Part shown: piece after piece, positions 1 to 19,446 of the stretch | How positions within the stretch are numbered: position 1 is the first letter of the stretch | How the letters are laid out: the number at the start of each line of letters is the position of its first letter | Assembly (NCBI GenBank): GCA_950097015.1 | Contig: CATNEN010000035.1 | Location: 1,242,001-1,306,000 of the forward strand | DNA length: 64,000 nt | Source: Macrostomum hystrix | Taxonomy: Eukaryota; Platyhelminthes; Macrostomidae | Reading direction: 5' to 3' | Program-made: the position numbers and the translations under genes | The notes under the pieces: generated by a model | What the model was told of the DNA's origin: nothing | The model's database searches: none | Seen by the model: the letters and a program-made list of their open reading frames with translations, nothing else

Positions 1-3000
1 GAGCTGACAGGTGCGCAGAACTTCTTCATAGCGCCTTTTGTTGAGCGGCTGACCGAAGAGGATGTTCTCCCTTACCGTCAAATTTTGAATCCACGCCTCC
101 TGGGACACGTAGGCCACTGTTCCCTGCCGTTTTGAGCGGCAGTGAATGATTTTTAATGGCTATTTCGAGTGACGAAAACTCTCTGATGCAAACAATACGA
201 ATTATCATAAATCCTGACTTATAGTAACAAGCTACATGAAGACATCAAGCGTAGACAAGACTAAAAATTACTCGTTATTAATCGTTAAACTCACCCGTAG
301 AGTCACTCTACCAGAGTGTTTCACAGTCTCGCCCAAGACAGACTGCAGTAGAGAGGACTTTCCGCAGCCAACTTTGCCAACAATGGCGACAAGCTTTTTA
401 GGAGGAACAGCGATGCTGACACTAAAAGTTTAATGCATTCGATTGGGACTATTTTAGCAATTTATTTAATGGTTTTGAAGGCGTGGAAATTTGCTATGAC
501 TTTTGAAAGATGTGCAATTTTGTCGGTAATAGTTAATAATCATTTTTTCGAGTTTTGAAGTTCTAGTGCTGGTAAAAGTATTTAAAAGTATTATTCGAGT
601 TTGAACTCATATTGGAAAGCAAATTTATTTTTAACGGCCCTAATGAAAATGCGACATTATAACAAACTTTCTAAAAAATTGAAAACGCGAAAATCTCACT
701 TACTCTCTGAGCAGCATTTCAAAATCTGTTCTTTTCCAAGAAAACGATGCCGATTCCACTTCTATTGAGTTTTCATCTAAAATGAGAAAATTCGCGCGTG
801 CCCAACTAAGTACCAGTCGTTATTTATCTGCGCTTATTTGATTGCGTTTTCGAGTTTAAGACTTACTTTCCTTACAAGGCAGCTTTAAGACGCTCGTTTC
901 ATCAATGTCTTCCTCATGCAGGAAACTTTCGATTCGCTTTATCGAAACGTACGTCTAAATTATTGGATTGGAGCTAGGAGAGTGAAATAAGCCAAGTTAA
1001 CTTAAAAAATCTACAATAGCAAAAATTTAATTAGCCTGTCACCAGCAGAGTAACCCTATAGTTAGAAACTAAAACTAGTAAAACTTTTAAATATAAATAT
1101 GTAAAGATATATTCCATCAACAGAATACCGTCATCTTACATTAACCGTTGTTGAAACACACGAAGGTAGCATTGAAATTGGCTGCCGCAAGATGTTGAAC
1201 AAAGTCAGGGAGACAAAAGCCTTACTGGCCGTCAAAACATGATCTTCTCCCGAGTATATATACGTGATGAAGGTGACGACCATCACAAGAAAAGGCGCCA
1301 GTGTCCAAATAATTATTAACAGCAGAAAACAGGTACTGCACCTGACCTAGGAATCCAACTTCAGTGCGTCGAACGAGACTGATTTTCTTCTGAAACGAGG
1401 GCTCCCACGCGTACAGCTTGATCACCTTCATAGCATTGATGACCTCGTTTATCAATTTTAGTCGCTGATCCTTGGTTTTCATCTCAAGGACTTCCACTTT
1501 TTGCGATTTAGTTGCAATAAATCCCTTCAAGATTATAATGACCAAAAAGACTGCAAGTCCTACCAGAACTGCAGCTCCAACTTGGGCCCAGAGAAGCCAA
1601 AGTGCAACAACTATTTGAACTGGGGCCACAAAAAGTATCCAGACAAAGGCTGAAATAAAAATACGGGTACGATGTGAAATCCCTTATATATCCCCGGATC
1701 AACAGGAGTAACTAAAAGCAGTCGAGGAGCTTACTGATGGAGTTGGTGATTTTGTCTGAGTCCACTGTCGACAGATTTACTATTTCTCCCACTGACTTTC
1801 TGGCACGCGATTCTGGAGAAAGAGTCAGCGACTGAAAGGTCGATTTTTGTGCAACTTCATTTGCTCACTCTACAACTCAGCAGCTTTTATGAAAAAGCCT
1901 TTCAGGAGTTTTTCTTAAATACCGTAAATTTGCTATTTTTCGACATCACAAACCTTTCTATAGATAGCAGCAATTAGAGCCGATCGACATTTAAGTCCAC
2001 AAACGATGCTCAAATGGAACGAAGAATGTTGGCTGATACTAGTCAATACACAGACCAGAAAAAACATAAATATATATACAAATCCGTGCCATAGCTCTTC
2101 TCCACTAGTGGAAAATGCAATCAGTCCCTCCAAAATGAATGGATTTGCGAAGGCCAGCAATCCATTAAACATCTTGATCATCAAGGACAGCAGCAGTTGA
2201 CCACCGAATGACTTCCACAAAGCGGGAAAAAGACTGCGTCGACGGCGAAGTCCAGAACGGTGTCTTCTGACGCTGTACCTGCGATCAGGCTCGCCTTCCG
2301 AAAATTCATCAAACAGTTGCTCAGTGTCGGAGTTGACGCGATCGGAGAAGCTCGGGTTCTCTCGCTGATCTCCGCCACCCAACGGCAACGCCACCTGAGG
2401 CGGGAAGTGTCGCACAAACTCGCCGTGCACAGTCCGAACTCGCAGTGACGGGTCCAACCGGTCCACATCCGCGTCTCCGATCTCCTTCTTGTAGGCCTTC
2501 AGCACAGATCGGTCCAGCCAGGAGAACGTCAGTCGTGAGATGATCGACGAGCGACACTCGGCAAACACGGGCGGTCGATCTGTAGCTGAGGCTTCAGGCG
2601 AGTCCTCCACGTCGTCTTCGGGTGTCAACCCGACGTCATAAATGCACGTGAGCACCAACTGAGTGAGCAGGAGCGCCAGAAACGACGCGAAAGTGGCCAG
2701 ACCGTACGTGTCGAGGACTGCGCCCTGAGGATAATTCGATAAAGTGATATACGAGTATAATGTACAATTATTACTTGCATAATTAAAATACGAACAAAAA
2801 AGCTTTAGATCGCATTCGACAGGCGAAGCGAGACTTCCTCGACTCACAGCATCAATTGAGCGGACGACTCGGCTGTACAAAACTAGGACCGACACCAACA
2901 CCGAGGATACGTAGAAGAAGAACATGAATGCCGATGCAGCCAACAGCCTCGTCTGCTCCACCCAGTGCACAACCAGACACAAAATCTGACAGTTTGTGAG

Positions 3001-3568
3001 AGAAAAGGAAGGTGGATCACATACTCAACTCTCACAATGCCATTTACTCCCATCGTAAAAGATAATTGCACTCACCAATGCTACAACCAACAGGCTCGGT
3101 GACACGTAGCTGATCGCGTCTGGATCATCTCCACTCGCCTCCTTTGACGCAGCCTTCAGCAGATCCATGAATGGCGTGATGACCAGCAGAGCCGCTACCA
3201 ACTGCAAATGGTCGGGTCAAGCTGGTCTGCAACTTCATGCTTCGACATGCGATTCACACTGGTTGACGCGAAAGCAACTCACCACTTTGGCTGTGAACAG
3301 TCGAGTCCATCTGACCGAGTTGGTCGGGAAGGACCTCAGGTACACGAGATACGGGATGAACAGGAGCAGCAGAACCGCTGAAGGCAGGGCCAGCAACGAC
3401 TTGCAGAAGCAGTCGCTGAACACGGGTCTGGCACTGTTCCAGCTCACCGCTTCGTCCTGCGGTGGCGGCAGTTAAAATAGTGAAAAAAAACTTCGTTGAT
3501 TATAATTGAATTATTTTACTTACGAAGAAAGCATCGCTGCAGATCCCAGTTAAGTTGATCGAAATCAT
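1..3568 (-). CDS. ABCC/MRP1-like transporter, copy A (3' part off the window)
   Basis: Full-length ABCC exporter of the MRP1 type: an ATP-driven pump for organic anions and conjugates with an extra N-terminal membrane domain. Exons in gene order: 3524-3568, 3283-3456, 3076-3201, 2848-2985, 1954-2724, 1735-1831, 1140-1649, 867-954, 704-761, 295-421 and 123 to beyond base 1. The start ATG is at 3568 (MISINLTG...); a CSDAFF/DEAVSWN stretch matches the MRP1 N-terminus. The first NBD shows Walker [10 protein letters not shown] (exon 10) and the Q-loop region [11 protein letters not shown] (exon 11). Exons 2-6 and 9-10 have the same lengths and phases as in the plus-strand copy at 5233. Exon 7 is one base longer (510 against 509): an extra T near 1310 in a T-run shifts the frame just before WTLAPFLVM. 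This is either a real lesion or a base-calling indel. The gene lies head to head with its paralogue. The family call is firm; function of this copy is uncertain. Confidence 0.9.
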
Positions 3569-5232
3569 CTGAGATTCAGGATGGAAACAAGTGGGCGTAT
3601 GCCTAGTTAATAAATGGCTGTTAAGTTACCTTTTTGCAGTGGTTAGTTATGATTTATTTTGCTAGTAGCTTTTGAAACGATCAAAGTGTCTGTCTAAAAT
3701 AAAAACTGCAGATTTTTGTCTTGTTCGCTTTTAAAGTGCGATGTTATCTCGTGAGTTATTACCTAAGAATGGTGCGATCATCAAGGCGAAGCGAAGCTAT
3801 GTACAGTGACACCATTCGACCTGCGCTACTACAAACTAGCTCTATCTTATCGCCAACGGCCCTACACCTCTGGATGCGTCTGTACCTCACTCCTCTGTAT
3901 GTACTCTCATGTTGTTTTGCAGAGCTTTCTATGCGACAATAATTTTTTGCACTTTTATACAACATCCAACTTTTGCAAATCGATGAACAATCTTTTGCTT
4001 TTTTATACGTACGTAGGTTTCATGGCACCCTCAATTGCTCTTGGAGCTGTATGGGGAACATGCCACTCATTGATAAGTTATATTTACAATGGATTTTGCG
4101 GTTATTGTTCTATTGTTACATTTTTCATCGTCGTTCTATCGAATACCCACGCTGTGGGGGTCTCGAATGTACTTCATGCACAACTTACAGTAGAGTAGAA
4201 ACTGACTACGCTAGAATTTTTTCTTTATAAACTATGATGCTTGCGTTTAAGATGTTTTTAATTTCCTGCTATAGAAGAAGTGGACTACGACCAAATTGAA
4301 TGCAGTAAAGAGAGACTGAACGCTCGCTTCACCTTTAGCCTCAATGTACGCTCGTACACTTGCCAATGTACTTGGGGTGAGAGTGAATTTGGTGGACAGT
4401 TTCTGCACACGTATTTAGAAGGGCAAGAGAAACAATGTACACAAGGGTTTGTCTGCCGCCTATTCTAACCAAGAAAGACGATGTGAGAAGTGTTTTGTGT
4501 GTATTTATGAACCATTTTCTTGGTGATTACTGCAGCTACATGTGTATTTGAGACACGTGCTTTGTGTTTTTCCACTGCCAAATCGGAAATCTACTCTTCA
4601 TCTCAGTCGAAGGCTTAACTTATGGGATTCTAAGGTCAGCATCGTTTCTGTCCGTGTGTATGTTCAAAGTAGCTTTTTAAGTATCGCTTCAAAAAGCCCC
4701 ATCTAGCAATTCAGTTAGATAAAAAATGTATAAAAAACTATGCGTAAGAGTAAGTGTGCAGTGGTCGCTTGTGAAGGTGCTTGGGCCGGTAAATGTAGAT
4801 TGTAGAGGGTTGTAGCTTAAACCTGTCTACAGTCCAAACCGCAGAGAGAAAGTTATAGAAAGGTAACTCAAACTTTATTTTCGAAGTAAAAAATAAGCTA
4901 GAAAATGTTCTTGCGTTCGCTCAATCCCCAGATTTATCTCGTCTCTGTTGAGATCATTCATCGCGAGTTCTAAATCGCGAGTTTTAGGGCCATCAATTCT
5001 AGGGGTGGGGTGGGGTTTGGACAGAGGTCTAGCACGCTGGTCTAGCACACTTATATCTTGTTTTAGGATCGAATCTAGTTCGAAATGAAGCCAAAACGAA
5101 CACAGAGTCAAAAAACGCAGCCCGAACTCCTCCCTGGAGTAAGTGCTCGAGTTAAACAAAAGTAAGTTTTTGCTTAAAAAGGTTCCCACCTTTTAATTGT
5201 TCTAGATACAACAAGTAACTGATTGCTGAGTT
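3569..5232. promoter_or_regulatory. Spacer between the head-to-head ABCC genes
   Basis: These 1664 bp separate the two start codons and must hold both promoters if both genes are transcribed. No gene was recognised. Short ORFs at 3721-4230 have no family resemblance. The spacer does not look like an inverted repeat, so the duplicated arms are coding and intron sequence, not the promoter centre. No TATA box could be assigned with confidence. Confidence 0.4.
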
Positions 5233-12448
<7,216 letters not shown>

Positions 12449-12540
12449 CTTTGATTTGTGTCATTTCTGATATCTTTATCTTTGACTCTTTATGTTTTAA
12501 AGAATTTTAATCTCTATATTTCCTTATTGTGTGATAATTG

Positions 12541-12546
12541 AATAAA
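12541..12546 (+). terminator. Polyadenylation signal of ABCC copy B
   Basis: AATAAA lies 93 bases after the stop codon of the plus-strand ABCC gene. The distance and the A/T-rich context fit a short 3' UTR. Confidence 0.6.
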
Positions 12547-13064
12547 TCGCATACTCCTTACAATACCAACACCCCATTGAGCGGTCATGATGGAACGAAA
12601 TATGGCATCCTATAATAATTGAATAATTGAAATCCTTCTTTAAAAAAGTAGTAAACCAGAGTTGATTAATGAGGATGCATTTCGCATACAATCAACTTTA
12701 ATTCTCTTTATTTATGAGTGCATGATAAACAGATTCAGAGTAACGTTAGGAGGTTCGAATCCGGCATCATACTTGAATAAATATTCGAGCGTATACCTTT
12801 TTGTACAGAATTTAGATCGCTTAAATTAATCTGATTTAAAAAGATTAGCAAAGCCGCTTTTCTGATAAAGTGAAGCTAATTCAGGAAGTCTAAATTTCAT
12901 AAGAATGTGTTCTGTCCTGCACATTTTTCTGATCTTTTAGTTCTCAGAAAAGTTAGACTTCAATTGAATTCCCTGACAAATGATGAAGCACAGGTAAACT
13001 ATGCACACCTGGATAGCCATGACAGAGTTCTGCTTCAGTAAAAAATCTTCACAGCGCCAGAAAA
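12547..13064. other. Intergenic, between ABCC copy B and SLC10 3' ends
   Basis: The two genes converge here. The stretch is A/T-rich and no coding or repeat feature was recognised. It should carry the 3' UTR of the minus-strand SLC10 gene. Confidence 0.4.
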
Positions 13065-16000
13065 TTATTTGCTCTTCATTGGGACGAGAGTCTCGGTGGA
13101 CTTGCTGTGTTGAATGTGCTGACCGGAGTCAGATAAGTCGACTGTCAGGCCGCTCTTCAACGCTTCGTTCTTGAAACTTTCGCTGCTGACAGAGGCACCG
13201 ACCTTTTCGCCGGCGACATTTTCAGCGCCCTCGTCCTCCAGCTTGTACTGGCTGTCGCGGGACAGGCGTTCGCGGATCTTCTTGATGCCCAGCAGGATGT
13301 AGAGCGGGATCGGGGTCACGATCACCACGATGAGCGGCACGATCGCTGCCAGGCTGCCGTCCGGCTGCGGCATGGAGAACTGCAGCACCAGGATCGGGAT
13401 GCCGATGTTCTGGATGCCGGCTTCCAGGGCGATGGCCACGGCCTGCTCGCGGCCCAGGCGCAGCAGCAGAGTCAGGATGTAGCTGAACAGAAACCCCAGC
13501 CAGGGTAGCAGGGCAGCGAACGGGATTATGATGGGCAGTTGCACTGAAATGTTTAGTGCCATGTGGAGTTTCAGAGATTTTAGTCCAGTATAATTGCAGG
13601 TGGGCTGTGGGCAATGGCACATTATTTGGTGACACTAGACCCGCAGCCAGCGAGGAGGCTATTCTGCCCATTCCGCTGATTCCTGAGCACACACGCACTC
13701 GGATACTGTACCCTGGCACACGCTCACAGAGGTCTATACATCTATCTTGACTTTCTCATCGTCAGGCAGTGTACATTTCAGTTTGCTTTGGAGGTTGGCC
13801 CTCAAAGGCGTAAGTCGTACAACAAGCTCCCAAGCCTTCTCTCCGCGGCTGCGCCCAAAAAAATGTGGTTTCGCCGCAGAATCGAGCCCAGGGACCATGG
13901 CGCGAGAGGCAAATGCGTCAACGCTCTGACTCAGACGCCATTACCATCACGATTGAAATTACCATCACGATTGAAATTACCATCACGATTGAAATTACCA
14001 TCACGATTGAAATTACCATCACGATTGAAATTACCATCACGATTGAAATTACCATCACGATTGAAATTACCATCACGATTGAAATTACCATCACGATTGA
14101 AATTACCATTACGAATTACGACAGACAAAAAGAAATCATGGCGAGATAATGGACCGGAGAAAGTTTTTACTTCCGTGCCTCTCAAAAAAAATTGTCTTGA
14201 ATGCTCGTACTAGCTAATTTACCAGACCACAAAGCTATTTGACTGGCCTAGTTACTAATCATATTTTCTATCCGTAGACGGCTCGTAACTTTGCTCATTC
14301 GACCGTGAATTCATTGATATCGTGAATCCAAGGCCAGCTGCAATTTAGGTTCCCATTTAACTTGAGCAAATTATCAACTCACCAATAAGCTCAAATAGGA
14401 ACAGGTTGACATACGTGCCGAAGCCCACTACGTACAAGATGAAGATCAGAGCAAACGGCTTGATGGCCCGCGTCACCTTGTAGGCAATGTTTGGCCATTT
14501 GAGCTTGAGCAGAACGCCCAGCGAGACAGGTATCACCAGCTGCAGAAGGTTCAGCGCCACCTGATCGTAAGGTATCTGTGCCGCGTTGTCGATGTACAGT
14601 CGAGTGTAAGCCAGCAGCCAGAGTGGCATCATGACTGAAATGACATTTGTTGAAGGCCATGAAGGCGGCAGACACGATTAATAATAATAATAATATTTAA
14701 AAAAAAAATAATTGCAGGAGGGCTGCGGGCCATGGCACATCATTTAGTGACACTAGACATGCAGCCAGCGAGTGGGAAATTCTGCCCATTACGCTGACTG
14801 CTGAGCACACACGCACACTGATAGCGTATGCCTACAGGTGCGTACATCTTCCCTGACTTTCTTATCGTCGGGCCTTGTACAATTTCACTGTGCCTTGAAG
14901 GTTGGCCCTCAGGGGCCTAGTGTTGTAAATTGCACAACCAGCCCCCAAGCCTTCTCTCCGCGGCTGCACCCGAATGTGGCCTCGCCGCAGAATCGAGCTC
15001 AGGGAGAGTCTATTCCCCCAAAAAGAGACGAAACTTTGTATACTATGGCTAGCTTTCTTTGAGCTTTAGGACTCACACATCGCGCAGACCTGGCTGATGA
15101 AGGTCATCGTCATGCTCAGGTCTAGATCGCCGCCAAACAGCAGCGTCCACAAGTTACTGCTGCCTCCCCCCGGGGAGCAGGCCATAGTGAGGATCCCGAA
15201 GGCGAACGCGCTGGTGTTGTCCAGATCCTTCACCACTGCCAGCAACAGCTGACCAACAGCCAGACCCAGCTAACGAGAGCAGGTGTGGTGCGGGTCATGG
15301 TTTTCATACCTTACGATTCCGAGTGAGTGTTAGCATTCGAGACACTGGTATTCTACGAGTATAGTTAGCATCGATTCAAAACATAACACAACACTTAACG
15401 ATATTATCAATAGCATTCAGATAGATAGATTAAAAATGACACCTAGCCCTTATTGAGCCAGATGTACAGCTATTGGCTCAGTGGCTCAGCTATTGCGTGG
15501 TGTCTCCAAATATTGTGTACAGATGTTCAGTCCGAGGACTCGGGAGGCCGCTTCGCCGAGTCGAATTTTTATATGAACTTGAACCCATTTTCCCATCGGC
15601 ACTGCTTACGGTATGGAAGCAGTGCCGATGACCGCAACGCGAGAGAAGGCCCTGGACGCGCTGTACAGGTCCCTGCTGCGCCACGCCCAGGGCGTGCACT
15701 ACCCGGAGAGGCTGCCCTCCAGAGATCTGATGGTTCATGCCGGCGTCCCGGCCCTGAGCGTTACCCTGCGCCGGCGCCGCCAGATGCTGCTGGGCCACTG
15801 TCTGAGGAGTCACGGTCGCGGCGAGCGAAACCCGCTTGCGCTGGTCCTCTTGCACCAGCCGACCGAGCGGCTGCGCCGCGGCCAAGGAAGAACCGTGACG
15901 CTGAATGCCACACTGTTGGCTGACTTGCAGGCCATCGGACTTGATCCCCAGTCCGCCATGGCCTGCCACTCCCAACTGTTCTGCGAGCGCGTGCGCGCAA

Positions 16001-16892
16001 AAGCTATCTAACTTTCTGCGTCTCTGTATATATTTCCCAGCCTGCTAAGCTGAAGCAATGGGTGTTAAGTGTCCTTGCTAAAGGATCCATCGTTTCCTTT
16101 AGGCTGAGGTTCGAACTACCGACCTCTCGGTCGAAATTTCGTAGCTCCTGCCAATGAGCTACAAGCTCACTGAAAGCATTTTGCAATTGTTAAACTGGAA
16201 ATTTAAGAAGTGAGCTTTTTAAATGGCTGGAAGCCAAGGCTTATCATCTGGTAGCCAAAGCAAACTTTCTAAAAAGGATTGAGCAGAGACACAAAAAATG
16301 TGACGCTCACATGAGGCATCAGGATGAACTGCGTGCACCAGCCGACAGCAAGGCCCACGGGTCGCTTCAGCAGCTTCAGCACTATAAGCAGATCTATTGT
16401 GCAGCCCATACCGAAAACAAGAGTAACGACAAAGACAATGAGCACTCCTCGGTAGATTTCCTGAAGTGTGGTTGACTCTCGCAGTACAGCGACTTGCTGG
16501 TTGTTTGTGGTCAGAAAGTTTCCAGTGGCATTAGTGCTGTTAGCAACAAACGAAATCTCCAGATTAGTCCAGCCCAGCCGAACTCCGTGGATGGTGATTT
16601 GGAGCGAGCGCTCCTCGCCTGCGTTCGACTCATCCAGCCACAGGGAAGTTTCATTGGACATCGGCAGCAGAGCAACTCTCGTGTCCTTCAAGGAAAAGCG
16701 GAGGATTCCGCTAGGCACAGGCCGCAGCGTGCTCACGCTCACATTGATTGCAATGTTGCTCTCGGTCTTCACAATGATGGGATTCGGTTTGAAGGTGATT
16801 TTGAGTTCTGCCTGGCTGAGGCAGGCTAGGCAGCCTATGGAGATCAGGACCAGCTGAGCGGCTAATCCTGGGTTTCCCATCGCGTGACGCAT
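13065..16892 (-). CDS. SLC10-family transporter, intact copy (sodium/bile-acid cotransporter-like)
   Basis: Membrane protein of about 501 residues in the SLC10 (bile acid:sodium symporter) family, closest in style to SLC10A3/A5, which have a long extracellular N-terminus. Exons: 16311-16892, 15077-15269, 14383-14634, 13065-13543; the sum divides by three. Exon 1 encodes a signal peptide (AAQLVLISIGCLACLSQA), an ectodomain with N-glycosylation sites (NVS, NATG) and the first helix (GVLIVFVVTLVFGMGC). Exon 2 carries the conserved ACSPGGGSSN motif of the sodium-binding core. Exon 3 carries FMMPLWLLAYTR and GFGTYVNLF; exon 4 carries IPFAALLPWLGF, AGIQNIGIPIL and a charged cytoplasmic tail. ATG 16892 was taken as start; ATG 16880 is equally good. 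Intron 1 holds a LINE fragment and a SINE; introns 2 and 3 hold SINEs and an 18-bp tandem repeat. It is divergent from a pseudogene copy at 17903. The substrate cannot be told from sequence. Confidence 0.9.
13590..13935 (-). mobile_element. SINE family B copy, in SLC10 intron 3
   Basis: On the minus strand it begins with a tRNA-like head (remnant of the gagaggcaaatgcg region), continues through the GC-rich block containing ctccgcggctgcgccc (as read on plus) and ends in a tail with the cacacgcact word. The body aligns by eye with copies at 14715, 20950, 25705 and 37535. The 18-bp tandem array starts directly at its head. Confidence 0.7.
13940..14112. repeat. 18-bp tandem repeat, about 9.5 units
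   Basis: The unit is ttaccatcacgattgaaa, almost perfectly repeated. It abuts the head of the SINE B copy in SLC10 intron 3. The unit length is a multiple of three, so every frame stays open; the resulting ORFs are artefacts. Confidence 0.95.
14715..15010 (-). mobile_element. SINE family B copy, in SLC10 intron 2
   Basis: Same body as the copy at 13590: a tail with cacacgcaca, then tcttatcgtcgg, ggttggccctcag and ctctccgcggctgc, with the tRNA-like head lost or eroded at its right end. A short ATA/A-rich stretch at 14680-14712 lies next to it. Confidence 0.7.
15604..16011 (+). mobile_element. Non-LTR retrotransposon (LINE) 3' fragment, in SLC10 intron 1
   Basis: The ORF from 15613 encodes a C-terminal reverse-transcriptase tail: RRRRQMLLGHCLRSH, then RRGQGRTVTLNATLLADLQ. 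This resembles the 'RxRWxGHxLR...GRxRxTWxxxLxxDL' end seen in several LINE clades. No RT palm motifs are present, so only the 3' end was inserted (5' truncation is typical). It is antisense to the host SLC10 gene. The clade cannot be assigned. Confidence 0.65.
16027..16180 (-). mobile_element. SINE family A copy, in SLC10 intron 1
   Basis: On the minus strand: a tRNA-like head with A-box type tagctcattgg and B-box type gttcgaacctc, then the core cctttagcaaggacacttaa and cattgcttcagc. The same core occurs at 18885, 25560, 37325 and 53450. It is 3' truncated compared with the 18885 copy. Confidence 0.8.
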
Positions 16893-17902
16893 GCACTTCT
16901 GTTGGACTTCTGCTAACCACTCACAGGCCTCAACTGGAAATATGACTTGGACCTGAAGCACTTATTCTAAGGCCGAACAAACTAACGCTTCTCTCGTGAG
17001 AGCGATAAGAAGCAGAGAAAGTATTTATTCTGCTAAAACTGCGACTGGCATGCCTTTGCCCCGCCCCTCCAATTTTGATATCTCGGGCCCGATTCGCAAC
17101 TGGCTCAAGATTTGCAGCGTTCCACTCGCGAATTTCTTTGCTCACTTTTGCTTAACAGCCTGGTCAATAACACCAACGAGTGCAGCGAATTAGAAACAAG
17201 CTATAATTGTACCCTTTTGTAACTTTTCGTGGTACCTGACGCTCAATGCTTGCTCAATTAGCGATTCGGTGTAATAATAGCAGATACATGAAGGTTGAAG
17301 GCAAGGAACACTTGAAGTTAGTCATTGGTTAAGTGCTCGTTCGAAAATTGCATTAACTAAAGAAACTTATTTAAGAAACATTGAATGCGAGCTAAATGTA
17401 CGCTAAAACCGAATAATTGCATGATTCAATTTGGAGGTGCAATTTCAATAATTTTTGCTTGAATTTTTTCAGTTATATAAAGACTTTTGGTAGTGCCTTT
17501 CTAGGTGGAGAAGGGGAGCCACCTAGGTCTGTCTACCTAGGACATCGCTAGTTCGATAGTTTCAGCTAATTTTCTGAGTCCATCATTTTTCGTCGCAAGT
17601 TTATCAATTCAAATTCTGACCGCTAGAGACAGAGAGCGGACGGGAAGTTGTTGAACTACTCGCACATATATTTGGCTAAAACACTCGCTTCGATAACGAC
17701 CCGAAGAATGTGATGAGAAAGTTACAAGAAGAAATTCACATCTCTAGTTTACTTGCGAAAAGCTCTCTCTCAGTTGTTTCTTATCGCTCCTGCGAGTCTA
17801 AGCGTCTACAAAAAATCGAGAAAGTACTTTCAATTTACAGCGCAAACAAGTTTTAGTACAGGAAGACTTGTCTAAAACTAGCGGCAACCGGTTGCTGACC
17901 AA
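16893..17902. promoter_or_regulatory. Spacer between head-to-head SLC10 loci
   Basis: About 1 kb separates the start of the intact minus-strand SLC10 gene from the start of its plus-strand pseudogene. No ORF of note or clear promoter element was recognised. It should hold the promoter of the intact gene. Confidence 0.4.
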
Positions 17903-18884
17903 ATGTGGAGTCGAGGCCGACAACTGCAGCTTCTGCTCGCAATGGGCTGCCTGGCATGCCTGAGTCAGGCGAAGCTGACTGTCAGCTTCAAACCCAGCCC
18001 CATCATCTTCAAGACGCAGGGTCAGTTTGTCGTGAACGTGAGCCTGAACGCATCGCAAACTGTGCCGAGCGGAATCCTCCGCTTTGTCATAAAGGACACG
18101 AGAGTTGCTCAGCTGCCGATGCTCAATGAGACATCCTACCTGTGGTTGGAGAATTCAATCGTCGGCCAGAAGACCCGTGGGCCTTGCTGTCGGCTGGTGC
18201 ACGCAGTTCATCCTGATGCCTCATGTGAGCGTCACGTTTAAACATTTTATAGCCACCAAATAATGATATCCACTTCTCTATTCATCGAGCCTATTTACCA
18301 AGCTTTAGAAGCTTTGCTAGCTTTGCGATCCGTGGGTTGAGCAACAAAAACAGAGGCTAAGTTTGCATCTGTTAAAAGCGCTAAATTAAAAATCTGGTTA
18401 TTCAAACCGATTCCACTGACGGTACCCTGACAGCTTGTGAATAGGTAGTCAGCAATGTAACAACACAGCTCGCACGCCCGTCCCGAATTCCTCAGCTGGG
18501 TCTGGCAGTCGGCCAGCTGCTGCTGCTTCTACCCGTGGACAACCTGGATAATGCTGAAGCATTCGCGTTCGGCATCCTGACCCTGTCCTGCTCTCCTGGC
18601 GGCGGCAACAGCAACATGTGGACCCTGCTGTTCGATGGCGACCTGGACCTCAGCATGACTATGACCTTCATCAGTCAGGTGGCCGCCATGTGTGAGCAGA
18701 CTTACTTTTAATTTTCTATATCATTCGTAATGTTCGATGGAGATGCTAAAACAGTGACCCGGAAAATCGTTTCGTCCTCGCAATGCTCCGATGAGTTCGA
18801 AAGAACACGTGTGTATTTTATGAGCTAAGCACTAGAAAACTGAACTAAAAAATTATTTCTATTTGATTTCTTCATTCTAGGGTG

Positions 18885-19165
18885 TTGTAGCCTAGTGGTT
18901 TAGTGCGTCAGACTCATAATTTAAAGGTCGAGGGTTCGATTCTTGACTGGAACAATTTGTGTCCTTTAGCAAGACACTTAACTCTGCATTGCTTCAGTTC
19001 ACCCAGTTGTTAAGTGGGTACCAGCATCAGCTGGGGTAATTGAGGGTGGGTGTGGCGTCCATGGACTGAACAGCCGTACGCAGCCTTCAGATGCGCCATG
19101 CAATAGCTGCGGCTGTGCTGTCGGCTGCACATCTGGCCTGATTGGTTCAGGTGCAATCAATTATT
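18885..19165 (+). mobile_element. SINE family A, fullest copy (tRNA-derived)
   Basis: The head has A-box-like tagcctagtgg and B-box-like gggttcgattc at tRNA-like spacing. It is followed by the core tcctttagcaagacactta, gcattgcttcagttcaccc, and a 3' body with gtccatggactgaacagcc. The aagacac-type core resembles central domains of SINEs known from many aquatic animals. It lies in intron 2 of the SLC10 pseudogene and can serve as reference for the shorter copies. Confidence 0.85.
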
Positions 19166-19446
19166 TTTAATTATTGAATTGTAAATCTTTCAGTCATGAT
19201 GCCGCTCTGGCTGTTTGCATACAGCCGATTCTACATCGACAACGCGGCTCAGATTCCATTCGACCAGGTGGCACTGAACCTTCTGCAACTGGTGGTGCCG
19301 GTGACTGACTGTCGGGGTTCTAAACAAGCTGAAGTGGCCCAGAATCACTTTTTGGGTGACGCAACTCGTCAGACCATTCGCCCTTCTTTTCGTTCTCTTT
19401 GTCATCGGATTCGGCACCTATGTTAACTTCTTCTTGTTCGAGTTAA

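Noticed and set aside
3721-4230. ORFs of 73-130 codons in the ABCC spacer
   Set aside because: They overlap in different frames with no family match and no splice signals.
13788-14213. ORFs with SRLKLP or ITITIE repeats
   Set aside because: Artefacts of the 18-bp tandem repeat in an SLC10 intron.
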